Shown here piece by piece: positions 20,367-29,588 of a stretch of 64,000 nucleotides of DNA. The notes beneath the pieces were generated by a model. It saw nothing but the letters and a program-made list of their open reading frames with translations. It was not told the origin of the DNA and searched no databases. This DNA comes from Roseomonas nitratireducens (GTDB lineage Bacteria > Pseudomonadota > Alphaproteobacteria > Acetobacterales > Acetobacteraceae). Numbering within the stretch: position 1 is the first letter of the stretch; each line of letters opens with the position of its first letter. Position numbers and translations under genes: made by a program. Location: positions 1 to 64,000 of the forward strand of contig NZ_JAGIYZ010000005.1 in the NCBI RefSeq assembly GCF_017813355.1. Reading direction: 5' to 3'.

Positions 20367-21935
20367 TCAGTTCGCCGGGCGCACCGCCATCGCGGTGGTG
20401 CGCTCGTCCATCCGCGCCTCATAGGCCAAGCCGCGGCGCGTCGCCCAGAAGTTCACGAGCTGGTACAGCGGGATCATCGCGACGTCGTCCGCGACCATGC
20501 GGACGGCGTCGCGCAGCATCGCCTCCCGCTGCGTGTCGTCGAGGGTGGCCGCGGCGCGTTCCGTCAGCGCGTCGAGCGCCGGGTTGGAATAGCGCGAGGA
20601 ATTCGCGGCACCGCGCCGGCGTTCGCGGTCGTAGCTGCCGAAGATGTTCACCAGCATGTAGGACGCCTCGCCGGTCACGCTGCCCCAGCCGCCCATGCGC
20701 ATGTTGAATTCCTGGCGCGCCGTGCGGGCGGAATAGGTCGTCCAGGGCAGCGCCTGCAATTCGGTTCGCACGCCGATGCGCGTCCACATCTGCGCGATGG
20801 CCTGGCAGGTGCGCGCATCGTTCGGGTAGCGGTCATTGGGGCAGGAGAGGGTGATGCGGAAGCCCTGCGGGTAGCCCGCTTCGGCCAGCAGCCGGCGCGC
20901 GCCCTCGGGGTCCGTCGCCGGCACCGGCACGTCCGGGTTGAAGCCGAAGGCCCCCCGCGGCAGCCATTGGCCGGTCGGCCGCGCGGTGCCCTCCATGACG
21001 CGATCGGCCAGCGCGGCGCGGTCCACCGCCATCGACATGGCCCGGCGCACGCGGATGTCCTGGAAGGGGTTCTGCGCGAGCGGCCTTCCGTCATTGTCCG
21101 TCACCCAGACCGGGCCGTCCCGCCGCGAATAGTCGGGGATCAGGTAGATCAGCCGCAGGCCCTGGATCTCAAAGAGGCTGATGCGCTGGTTCTGCCGCAG
21201 CCTGGCGAGGTCGGTGGACGGCACCTGGTCGATCACGTCGACATCGCCGGCGAGCAGCGCCGCGGTGCGCGCCGCGTCGTTGGCGATGAAGCGGTAGGAC
21301 ACGCGCGCCCAGGGCTGCGCGCCGCCCCAGTAGCCGTCGTTGCGCGTGAACTCCGTCCGGTCGCCCGACCGGTAGGCTCCCAGCCGATAGGGGCCCGTGC
21401 CGATCGCCGCCTGGCCGGAATTGTACTGCTCGGTCTCCGCCCCTGTGCCGGCGTGGCGGGAGATGACCTGGATCGAGGCGAGCTCGGTCGGCAGCAGCGG
21501 ATGGGGGGCAGCGGTGTGGAAGCGGATCGTCAGCGGATCGACCACCTCGACGCGGGTGATGGCGCGGATCAGCCCGGCGAAGGACCCGGGCGAATTGCGC
21601 ACCGTCGGCACGCGCTCGATGGTGAAGGCGACGTCGTCGGCCGTCAGGTCGCGCCCGTCATGCCACTTCACGCCGGCGCGCAGGCGGAATTCCCAGACGG
21701 TCGGCTCGATGGCGCGCCAGCTCTCGGCGAGCATCGGGCGCAGCCGCGCCTCGGCGTCGCGCTCGACCAGCGTGTCGAACAGGTGCTGCGTCAGGCTGCT
21801 GTTGGGGGAGGCGTTGTAGAAATGCGGATCCAGCGAGGTCGGCGACCCGCCGATCGCGATGGTCAGGTTCTGCGCGGCGGTCGCGCCCGGCGCCAGGGAC
21901 AGGGCGATCATCAGGGTGCGGGCGTGGCGTCGCAT
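20367..21935 (-). CDS. ABC transporter substrate-binding protein, family 5 (dipeptide/oligopeptide)
   Basis: Periplasmic binding protein of 522 residues with a signal peptide (cleavage after GATAAQ) and the SBP_bac_5 pattern: SLDPHFYNASPNSSL near the N-terminus, TVWEFRLRAGVKWHDGRDLTADDV, GTGPYRL, and the DNDGRPLAQNPFQDIRVRRAMSMAVDR hinge region (quoted by parts). The start at 21935 has GGAG seven or more bases upstream. It is a close paralogue of the gene at 22032, which it faces away from. This copy is not co-directional with the permease genes but probably feeds the same transporter with a different ligand range. Confidence 0.88.
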   Translation of the reverse strand: MRRHARTLMIALSLAPGATAAQNLTIAIGGSPTSLDPHFYNASPNSSLTQHLFDTLVERDAEARLRPMLAESWRAIEPTVWEFRLRAGVKWHDGRDLTADDVAFTIERVPTVRNSPGSFAGLIRAITRVEVVDPLTIRFHTAAPHPLLPTELASIQVISRHAGTGAETEQYNSGQAAIGTGPYRLGAYRSGDRTEFTRNDGYWGGAQPWARVSYRFIANDAARTAALLAGDVDVIDQVPSTDLARLRQNQRISLFEIQGLRLIYLIPDYSRRDGPVWVTDNDGRPLAQNPFQDIRVRRAMSMAVDRAALADRVMEGTARPTGQWLPRGAFGFNPDVPVPATDPEGARRLLAEAGYPQGFRITLSCPNDRYPNDARTCQAIAQMWTRIGVRTELQALPWTTYSARTARQEFNMRMGGWGSVTGEASYMLVNIFGSYDRERRRGAANSSRYSNPALDALTERAAATLDDTQREAMLRDAVRMVADDVAMIPLYQLVNFWATRRGLAYEARMDERTTAMAVRPAN

Positions 21936-22031
21936 GGGGCTTTCTCCGTCGGCGGTCGCGGGGCGCCACGCTAGCGGGGCTCTGGGTCGGCTGCTACAAG
22001 GGGGCACGGGTACTCGACCGGGGGGCGAAGG

Positions 22032-23618
22032 ATGAAGAAGCAATTCGGGCGGCAGCTTGCCGTCGCTGCAGTCGTTGCCGCGGCCGGCATGGGCCAGGCG
22101 GCTGCCCAGACCGCGACCGTCGCGGTGGGCGCCCCGGTCACCTCGCTCGACCCGCACTACCACCAGCTTTCGCCCAACAACGCCGTCGCGGACACGATCT
22201 TCGACCGGCTGGTGAACACCGACCTCCAGTCGCGCGCGATCCCCGGCCTCGCCACCGAATGGCGCGTGGTCGAGCCGACGGTGTGGGAATTCCGCCTGCG
22301 GCCGAATGTCCGCTTCCAGAACGGCAACGCCTTCACCGCGGACGACGTCGCATTCACCCTGGCGCGCCTGCCCAACGTGCCGAACAGCCCGTCTTCCTTC
22401 GCCGTCTATTCCCGGCCGCTGACGCGGGTCGAGATCGTCGATCCGCTGACGATCCGCTTCCACACCGCCGCCCCCTATCCGCTGCTGCCGCTCGACATGA
22501 CGAATGTCCGCATCGTCGACAAGGAGACGGTGGAGAACGCGACCACCGCCGACTTCAACGAGGTGCGCGCGGCGGTGGGCACCGGGCCCTACCGCGTCGT
22601 CTCCCACCGCAACGGCGACCGGATCGAGTTCGAGCGCTTCGACGGCCATTGGGGCGAGCGCCCGGCCTTCCAGCGCATCAACTACCGGATGGTCACGAAC
22701 GACGCGGCGCGCACCGCGGCGCTGCTCGCCGGCGATGTCGACCTGATCGACCAGGTGCCGACCTCCGACCTTGCCAACCTGCGGCGCGACCAGCGGGTGC
22801 GGCTGGCCGAGCAGGTCGGGCTGCGGCTGATCTTCCTCGGCCTCGACCACCAGCGCGCGGCGAACGAGAACTCGCCCTTCATCACGGACAATGACGGAAG
22901 GCCGCTCGGGCGGAACCCCCTGCAGGACGTCAGGGTCCGCCAGGCGCTGTCCATGGCGATCGACCGGCGCGCGATCGTCGACCGCATCATGGAAGGCGCG
23001 GCCGTGCCCGCGAACCAGTTCCTGCCGCAGGGCGTCTTCGGCAACGTGCCCGACCTGCCCGCCATCCCCTTCGATCCGGACGCGGCGCGCCGGCTGCTGG
23101 CGGAAGCGGGCTACCCGCAGGGTTTCCGGATCCAGCTGAACGGCCCGAACGACCGCTACATCAACGATGCCCGCATCATCCAGGCGGTCGGCCAGATGTG
23201 GACGCGCATCGGCGTGCGCACGACGGTCGAGGCGCAGCCCTGGACCACCTTCATCGGCCGCGCCGGGCGCGTGGAGTATTCCGCCTTCCTGATCGGCTGG
23301 GGCTCGAACCCGGACGGGTCGCACCCGCTGCGCAACATCATGGCGACCTTCAACCGCGACCGCGGCTGGGGCGCGTCCAACCGCGGGCGCTATTCCAACC
23401 CGCAGGTGGACGGGCTGCTGGAACAGTCGCTCGCCGAGATGGACGAGCCGAAGCGCGAACGGCTGATCATCGAATCCATGCGCATCGCGATGCAGGATGT
23501 CGGCGTGGTGCCGCTGCACATCCAGACGAACATTTGGGCGACGCGGCGCGGCTTCGAATACGCGGCGAGCGTGGACGAGAGCACGCTGCCGCAGCGCCTC
23601 CGTCCCGCGGCGCGCTGA
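22032..23618 (+). CDS. ABC transporter substrate-binding protein, family 5 (dipeptide/oligopeptide)
   Basis: First gene of a five-gene peptide or nickel-type ABC transporter operon. It encodes 528 residues with a signal peptide ending AAAQ, then VGAPVTSLDPHYHQLSPNN, TVWEFRLRPNVRFQNGNAFTADDVAFT (by parts), GTGPYRVVSHRNGD and TDNDGRPLGRNPLQDVRVRQALSMAIDRR (by parts). All belong to SBP_bac_5. The ligand cannot be assigned from sequence; peptides, glutathione or opines are possible. AAGG lies just before the ATG. The 96-base gap to the divergent paralogue must hold both promoters. Confidence 0.9.
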   Translation: MKKQFGRQLAVAAVVAAAGMGQAAAQTATVAVGAPVTSLDPHYHQLSPNNAVADTIFDRLVNTDLQSRAIPGLATEWRVVEPTVWEFRLRPNVRFQNGNAFTADDVAFTLARLPNVPNSPSSFAVYSRPLTRVEIVDPLTIRFHTAAPYPLLPLDMTNVRIVDKETVENATTADFNEVRAAVGTGPYRVVSHRNGDRIEFERFDGHWGERPAFQRINYRMVTNDAARTAALLAGDVDLIDQVPTSDLANLRRDQRVRLAEQVGLRLIFLGLDHQRAANENSPFITDNDGRPLGRNPLQDVRVRQALSMAIDRRAIVDRIMEGAAVPANQFLPQGVFGNVPDLPAIPFDPDAARRLLAEAGYPQGFRIQLNGPNDRYINDARIIQAVGQMWTRIGVRTTVEAQPWTTFIGRAGRVEYSAFLIGWGSNPDGSHPLRNIMATFNRDRGWGASNRGRYSNPQVDGLLEQSLAEMDEPKRERLIIESMRIAMQDVGVVPLHIQTNIWATRRGFEYAASVDESTLPQRLRPAAR

Positions 23619-23634
23619 ACGCGGAGCGGCGGCG

Positions 23635-24612
23635 ATGACCGTCTACCTCGTGCGCCGCCTGATCCAGGCGCTGTTCGTCGTCCTGGCCATGTCGGTCATC
23701 GTCTTCGTCGGGGTCTTCGCCATCGGCGACCCGGTCGAGATCCTGATCAGCCCCGACGCCGACCAGATCGAGCGCGAGCGCGCCGTCCAGGCGCTCGGGC
23801 TCGACCTGCCCCTGTGGCACCAGTACCTGGTCTTCCTCGGCAACGCGCTGCAGGGCGACCTCGGCCGGTCCTTCGTGTTCAACGAGCCGGCGCTGAAGCT
23901 GATCCTGCAACGCATGCCGGCGACGCTCGAACTCGCCTTCGGGGCGATGTTCCTGTCGATCCTGATCGGCCTGCCGCTCGGCCTCTATGCCGGGCTGCGG
24001 CCGAACGCGCCGGCGTCCAAGGCGATCATGGCCGGATCGATCCTCGGCTTCTCGCTGCCGACCTTCTGGGTCGGGCTGATGCTGATCATGGTCTTCGCGG
24101 TGCAGCTGGGCTGGCTGCCCTCGACCGGGCGGGGGGACACGGGCGCGCTGTTCGGCCTGCAATGGTCCTTCCTGACGGTGGACGGGCTCGCGCACATGGC
24201 GATGCCCGCGCTCAACCTCGCGCTGTTCAAGATCAGCCTCGTCATCCGCCTCACGCGCGCGGGGGTGCGGGAGACGATGCTGATGGACTACGTGAAGTTC
24301 GCCCGCGCCAAGGGGCTGAGCCCGGCGCGCGTGACCTTCGTGCACGTGTTCAAGAACATCCTGATCCCGGTGGTGACCGTGGTGGGCCTGGAACTGGGCT
24401 CGACCATCGCCTTCTCGGTCGTGACGGAAAGCGTCTTCGCCTGGCCGGGCATGGGCAAGCTGATCATCGACAGCATCAACGTGCTCGACCGGCCCGTGAT
24501 CGTCGCCTACCTGATGATCATCGTGCTGATGTTCATCACCATCAACCTGATCGTGGATCTGACCTACTCCATGCTCGATCCGCGGGTGCGGCTGGAGACG
24601 AAGGGCACATGA
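23635..24612 (+). CDS. ABC transporter permease, DppB/OppB type
   Basis: Inner-membrane subunit of 325 residues with six helices. It has the DppB-type N-terminal helix followed by a short periplasmic GDPVEILISPDA segment, and the EAA loop that docks on the ATPases: VRETMLMDYVKFARAKGLSPARV (by parts). The C-terminus reads VDLTYSMLDPRVR, the standard end of this family. It overlaps the next permease by 4 bases (ATGA). Confidence 0.94.
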   Translation: MTVYLVRRLIQALFVVLAMSVIVFVGVFAIGDPVEILISPDADQIERERAVQALGLDLPLWHQYLVFLGNALQGDLGRSFVFNEPALKLILQRMPATLELAFGAMFLSILIGLPLGLYAGLRPNAPASKAIMAGSILGFSLPTFWVGLMLIMVFAVQLGWLPSTGRGDTGALFGLQWSFLTVDGLAHMAMPALNLALFKISLVIRLTRAGVRETMLMDYVKFARAKGLSPARVTFVHVFKNILIPVVTVVGLELGSTIAFSVVTESVFAWPGMGKLIIDSINVLDRPVIVAYLMIIVLMFITINLIVDLTYSMLDPRVRLETKGT

Positions 24613-25535
24613 GCGACGCGACGGTGAACGGCGCGGCGCCGCCCGCGCCCCGCAAGGACAAGGTCGAGACTCCCTTCCAGCGCTTCGTCTCCGAATTCGC
24701 GGAATCGAAGATCGCGGTGGGCGGGCTGATCGTCTTCACGGCGATAGCGCTGGTGGCGATCTTCGCGCCCTGGATCGCGCCGCAGGATCCCTACGACCTC
24801 GCCCAGCTCGACATCATGGACGGGCGGCAGGAACCGGGGACGACCGGCGGGGCGGGCTTCACCTTCTGGCTCGGCACCGACGACCAGGGCCGGGACATGA
24901 TGTCGGGCATCATGTACGGGCTGCGCATCTCACTGATGGTCGGCGCGGGCTCGGCGCTGATCGCCTGCGTGGTGGGCGCGTCGCTCGGCCTGCTCGCGGC
25001 CTATGCCGGCAAGAAGACCGACACGGTCATCATGCGGCTGGTCGACCTGCAGCTGTCCTTCCCGTCCATCCTCGTCGCGCTGATGATCCTCGCCTTCCTC
25101 GGCAAGGGCATCATGAACGTGGTCATCGCGCTGGTGATCGTGGAATGGGCCTATTACGCGCGCACCGTGCGCGGCACGGCGCTGGTGGAACGCCGGCGCG
25201 AATACATCGAGGCGGCGCAGTGCCTCGCCCTGCCGACCTACCGCATCCTGTTCCGGCACCTGCTGCCCAACTGCCTGCCGCCGCTGATCGTCGTGGCCAC
25301 CATGCAGGTGGCGCGCGCCATCGCGCTGGAGGCGACGCTGTCCTTCCTCGGCCTCGGCGTGCCGATCACCGAGCCCTCGCTCGGGCTGCTGATCGCCAAT
25401 GGCTACGAGTACATGCTCTCGGGCAAGTACTGGATCTCGTTCTATCCCGGCATCGCGCTGCTCATCACCATCGTCTCGATCAACCTGGTGGGCGACCAGC
25501 TGCGCGACGTGCTGAATCCGCGGTTGAAGAAGTAG
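24609..25535 (+). CDS. ABC transporter permease, DppC/OppC type
   Basis: Second permease, 308 residues. A hydrophilic N-terminal tail precedes helix 1. The HPLGTDxxGRD-like block appears as LGTDDQGRDMMSGIMYGLRISL, and the EAA loop as ERRREYIEAAQCLALPTYRILFRHLLPN (by parts). EATLSFLGLGV and the C-terminal NLVGDQLRDVLNPRLKK are typical. The cytoplasmic tail with TPFQRFVSEFAESK replaces the usual Arg-rich start. It forms the pore with the DppB-type subunit. Confidence 0.94.
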   Translation: MSDATVNGAAPPAPRKDKVETPFQRFVSEFAESKIAVGGLIVFTAIALVAIFAPWIAPQDPYDLAQLDIMDGRQEPGTTGGAGFTFWLGTDDQGRDMMSGIMYGLRISLMVGAGSALIACVVGASLGLLAAYAGKKTDTVIMRLVDLQLSFPSILVALMILAFLGKGIMNVVIALVIVEWAYYARTVRGTALVERRREYIEAAQCLALPTYRILFRHLLPNCLPPLIVVATMQVARAIALEATLSFLGLGVPITEPSLGLLIANGYEYMLSGKYWISFYPGIALLITIVSINLVGDQLRDVLNPRLKK

Positions 25536-25537
25536 CC

Positions 25538-26520
25538 ATGGCCGAGCCGACGCTGGAGGTGCGCAACCTCCGCACGCATTTCTTCACCCGCGCGGGCGTG
25601 GTGAAGGCCGTGGACGACGTCTCCTTCACCGTGGAGCGCGGCAAGGTGCTCGGCCTGGTGGGGGAATCCGGGTCGGGGAAGTCCGTCACCGGCTTCTCGA
25701 TCATCGGCCTGGTGGATCCGCCCGGGCGCATCGCCGGCGGGCAGATCCTGTTCAAGGGAAGGGACCTCGCGCGCATCAGCGAGGAGGAGATGCGCAGCCT
25801 GCGCGGCAACCGCATCGCCATGATCTTCCAGGACCCGATGATGACGCTGAACCCGGTCCTGCGCATCGACACCCAGATGATCGAGACGGTGCAGGCCCAC
25901 CGGAAGTGCTCGAACGAGGAAGCCCGCCAGCGCGCGCGCGACACGCTCGGCATGGTCGGCATCCCTTCGCCGGATGAGCGGCTGAAATCCTATCCGCACC
26001 AGTTCTCCGGCGGCATGCGCCAGCGCGTGGCCATCGCCATCGCGCTGCTGCACGAACCCGAGCTGATCATCGCGGACGAGCCGACGACGGCGCTCGACGT
26101 GACGATCCAGGGCCAGATCCTGGCCGAGGTGCAGAAGCTTGCCGCGACGACCGGCACCTCGCTGATCTGGATCACGCACGACCTGTCGGTCGTCGCCGGC
26201 CTCGCCGACGACATCGCGGTGATGTACGCCGGCCGCATCGTCGAGAAGGGCGCGGTGTCGGAGGTGCTGGACACGCCGCTGCATCCCTACACCGCCGGGC
26301 TGATCGGCAGCGTGCCCTCGCGCAACAAGCGCGGGGAACCGCTGCGCCAGATCCCGGGCATGACGCCGTCGCTGCTCAACCTGCCGCCCGGCTGCGCCTT
26401 CCGCAGCCGCTGCCCGCGCGCGGCCGAACCCTGCATGGCCGAGCCCGCCATGGAGCAGATCCTGCCCGGGCGGGAGGTGCGCTGCTTCCTGCCTCTGACC
26501 GGCACCACGGAGCAGGCGGC

Positions 26521-26524
<4 letters not shown>
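25538..26524 (+). CDS. ABC transporter ATP-binding protein, DppD/OppD type
   Basis: First of two ATPases, 328 residues. Walker A GESGSGKS at about 44-51, signature SGGMRQRV with a preceding PHQF, Walker B LIIADEPTTALD, and an H-loop ITHDLSVV. The C-terminal oligopeptide-transport extension has the cysteines CAFRSRCPRAAEPC, which in related ATPases hold an iron-sulfur cluster or zinc. Its stop overlaps the next ATPase start (ATGA). Confidence 0.95.
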
Positions 26525-27558
<1,034 letters not shown>

Positions 27559-27560
27559 GG

Positions 27561-27576
27561 CCCGTCGCGCGACGGG
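27561..27576 (+). terminator. Palindromic hairpin after peptide transporter operon
   Basis: CCCGTC-GCGC-GACGGG, a perfect 16-base palindrome starting three bases after the last stop codon. No T-run follows. Confidence 0.45.
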
Positions 27577-27676
27577 TATCGCGCGAGGGGCCGGCGCGGG
27601 GCGGCCGCATGCGATGAACGCTGTCCGCATGAAGATCGACCCTTCGCGCGGATGCCATGGGTGCTGCGGCGCCCGA

Positions 27677-27719
27677 TTGCGGGCCCGCCCGGTGCGGCTA
27701 TCATGTTCCGATAACGGAA
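27677..27719 (+). promoter_or_regulatory. Candidate promoter with overlapping palindrome before FkbM gene
   Basis: TTGCGG (27677-27682) and TATCAT (27699-27704) are spaced 16 bases apart. Directly after the -10 lies the perfect inverted repeat TTCCG-ATAA-CGGAA (27706-27719), overlapping the expected transcription start, so it could be an operator or a 5' mRNA hairpin. The rest of the 174-base gap shows nothing else. Confidence 0.45.
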
Positions 27720-27732
27720 TGGAATCGCCGCC

Positions 27733-28485
27733 ATGTCGGAAGACCTCGCCACGCAGCTCAGGACCCATGCGCGCAAGCTCGACGAGTTGCGCGCCGCCGT
27801 CCTGTTCCAGGCCATGGGGCCGGAGCGGATCGTCGAGTTCCTCGCCTTCGACACCCCGATCCGCATGCACCTGCCGCAGGCCGCGACGGATGCGGTGCAG
27901 CGCCTGATCCTCCTGCACGGCACCTTCTATGAGACGCGGCAGATGACGCAGGTGCTGCCGATGCTGCCGCCCGAACCCGTGGTGGTCGACGCCGGGGCGA
28001 ACATCGGCAACCACACGGTCTTCTTCGCCAAGGTCTGCCGGGCGAGGGAGGTCCACGCCTTCGAGCCCCTGCGCAGCGTCTTCGCCATCCTCCAGCGCAA
28101 CGTGGCGCTGAACGCGCTCGAGAGTGTCCGCTGCCACAACCTCGCGCTGGGCGCGACGGAAGGCCGGGCCGCGCTGCACAGCTTCCCGCATGTGAACATC
28201 GCCGCTTCCGTCTTCGGCGCCGCCGCCGACGGCGCCTATCCGATGGTCAGCCTCGACGCGCTCGCCCTGCCGCGCATGGACGTGCTGAAGATCGACGTGG
28301 AGGGCGCGCAGGTGCCGCTGCTCGAAGGCGCGCGCGACAGCATCCAGCGCCATCGCCCGCTGATCTGGATCGAGCTGCGCGCCAACCATGGCGAATTCGA
28401 GCCCGGCGACGCGGCCCTGCGCGCGCTGGGCTATGCGCAGACGGCGCAGATCTCCCCGGTGGACTTCATCTACCGGCCGGGCTGA
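27733..28485 (+). CDS. FkbM family SAM-dependent methyltransferase
   Basis: This is a 250-residue methyltransferase of the FkbM group (Methyltransf_21), which O-methylates polyketides, sugars or lipids. The SAM-binding motif is VVVDAGANIGNHTVFFAK (about 83-100), followed by acidic HAFEPL, the conserved NVALN, and DVLKIDVEGAQVPLLEGA with the family Asp-Val-Glu-Gly. The N-terminal 60 residues form a helical cap. No biosynthetic cluster surrounds it, so the substrate is unknown. It converges with the phytase/esterase-like gene (20-base overlap). Confidence 0.87.
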   Translation: MSEDLATQLRTHARKLDELRAAVLFQAMGPERIVEFLAFDTPIRMHLPQAATDAVQRLILLHGTFYETRQMTQVLPMLPPEPVVVDAGANIGNHTVFFAKVCRAREVHAFEPLRSVFAILQRNVALNALESVRCHNLALGATEGRAALHSFPHVNIAASVFGAAADGAYPMVSLDALALPRMDVLKIDVEGAQVPLLEGARDSIQRHRPLIWIELRANHGEFEPGDAALRALGYAQTAQISPVDFIYRPG

Positions 28486-29353
28486 GCGGCGCCCCGCGCA
28501 GCGCGAACAGCAGCATCATGCTGCGCTGCATCACGCTGTCATTGTCGTCCGCGACCAGGACGACGATGACGCGCCCCTCATGCGCGATGGCGGCGACGCC
28601 TTCCCAGTTCTCCGCCGGCAGCGCGCCGCCATCCAGGCGCAGCACCTCCATCCCGCGCAGCAGGTCGCCTGCGCGCGCGGCCGCGACGTCCGGCGCCGCC
28701 ACGCGCACGAGCCGCGCGGCGAAGCCGCCGAGCCATGAAAAGCGTCGTTCCAGCACCAGCGCGCCGCCATCGGGCAGGCCTGCCGCATCCACCGGGGAAA
28801 AGCCCTCGGCCGGTTCCCAGGCGATCGGCATCCAGCGCCCCGGCCGTCCGATCCAGCCGCGGCGCCGCGCCGGCGCGCCCTCGGGGGAGAGGGATTCGGT
28901 CAGCGCCAGCAGCCGCCCGTCGGCGAGCAGCGTCAGCGCTTCCAGCCCGCCATTGCCCGGCGCGCGGTCGAGCCCCGGCGGCGCGTCGATATAGGCGCCT
29001 GGCCCGTCGAGGCGGCGATAGGCGCGGATGCGGTGCCAGCGCTCGTAGGCCACCAGCCAGGTGCCGTCCGCCAGGCGCGTGATGGCCTCGGCATCGCCCG
29101 CGCGGCCGCGTGGCAGGGGGCGGCCTGCGCCATCGCCGAGCGGCCCGGATGCGACCGGTTCCAGCAGATGCGCCCGCCCGTCGCGCAGATGGATGCGCGC
29201 CTGCGCCCAGCGCGCGCGGTCATCCACCATGGTCGCGAGAAGGCCCGGGCCGAGATGGATGCCGGAGAGGTTCGCCGCCCCCAGCCGCCGCGAATCGATC
29301 TCGAACCCGCCAAGGCTTTCCAGCGGGCCGTCGAGCGCGACCGGCGGCAGCAC
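28466..29353 (-). CDS. Esterase-like/phytase-domain protein with impaired or non-canonical start
   Basis: The product matches the 'esterase-like activity of phytase' beta-propeller family: LGGFEIDSRRLGAANLSGIHLGPG, DAEAITRLADGTWLVAYERWHRI (by parts), GNGGLEALTLLADGRLLALTE, VDAAGLPDGGALVLERRFSW and ENWEGVAAIAHEGRVIVVLVADDN (by parts). The first canonical in-frame start is GTG 29353. However, the frame is clearly coding up to 29431, where it encodes a TAT-like lipoprotein signal (TPRRALLAAGALLAAC). The only upstream start candidate there is CTG 29431. An ATG at 29457, fused to a TGATG junction, is one base out of frame. The gene therefore starts at CTG, is frameshifted, or was truncated. Confidence 0.7.
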   Translation of the reverse strand: MLPPVALDGPLESLGGFEIDSRRLGAANLSGIHLGPGLLATMVDDRARWAQARIHLRDGRAHLLEPVASGPLGDGAGRPLPRGRAGDAEAITRLADGTWLVAYERWHRIRAYRRLDGPGAYIDAPPGLDRAPGNGGLEALTLLADGRLLALTESLSPEGAPARRRGWIGRPGRWMPIAWEPAEGFSPVDAAGLPDGGALVLERRFSWLGGFAARLVRVAAPDVAAARAGDLLRGMEVLRLDGGALPAENWEGVAAIAHEGRVIVVLVADDNDSVMQRSMMLLFALRGAPLSPAGR

Positions 29354-29438
29354 GAGGCCGGTGTCCTGCTGCCCGGCCGCGCAGGCCGCGAGCAGCGCGC
29401 CCGCGGCGAGAAGGGCGCGCCGTGGCGTCAGGCGCGAA

Positions 29439-29496
29439 GCGCCGCGCGGTGGCGCATCAGACCAGCACGGGGCCGCGTTCCGCGGCCGCGCGCTGC
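29439..29496 (-). repeat. Second copy of cobT 3' end (repeat copy A)
   Basis: This stretch matches 29531-29588 at 51 of 58 positions, offset by 92 bases. On the minus strand it encodes the same 12 residues as the CobT C-terminus, [12 protein letters not shown], then TGATG. All six differences within those 12 codons are synonymous third-position changes. Confidence 0.85.
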
Positions 29497-29530
29497 GTCG
29501 CGCCGGAGGCGCGCGGGTCGTTGCGGCGTG

Positions 29531-29588
29531 GCGACGCGCGGTGGCGCATCACACCAGGACGGGCCCGCGCTCGGCTGCCGCGCGCTGC
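29531..29588 (-). repeat. 3' end of cobT, repeat copy B
   Basis: This is the genuine cobT terminus, ending in TGATG with an ATG at 29549. From that ATG a 30-codon open frame runs through the spacer and ends with the duplicated [12 protein letters not shown] tail of copy A. Confidence 0.85.

Noticed and set aside
21936-23519. A minus-strand frame that stays open for 1.5 kb upstream of the binding-protein gene at 20367-21935
   Set aside because: It lies antisense to the second binding protein, has Arg/His/Asp-biased composition typical of GC-rich shadow frames, and the real gene has a clear signal peptide and ribosome site at 21935.
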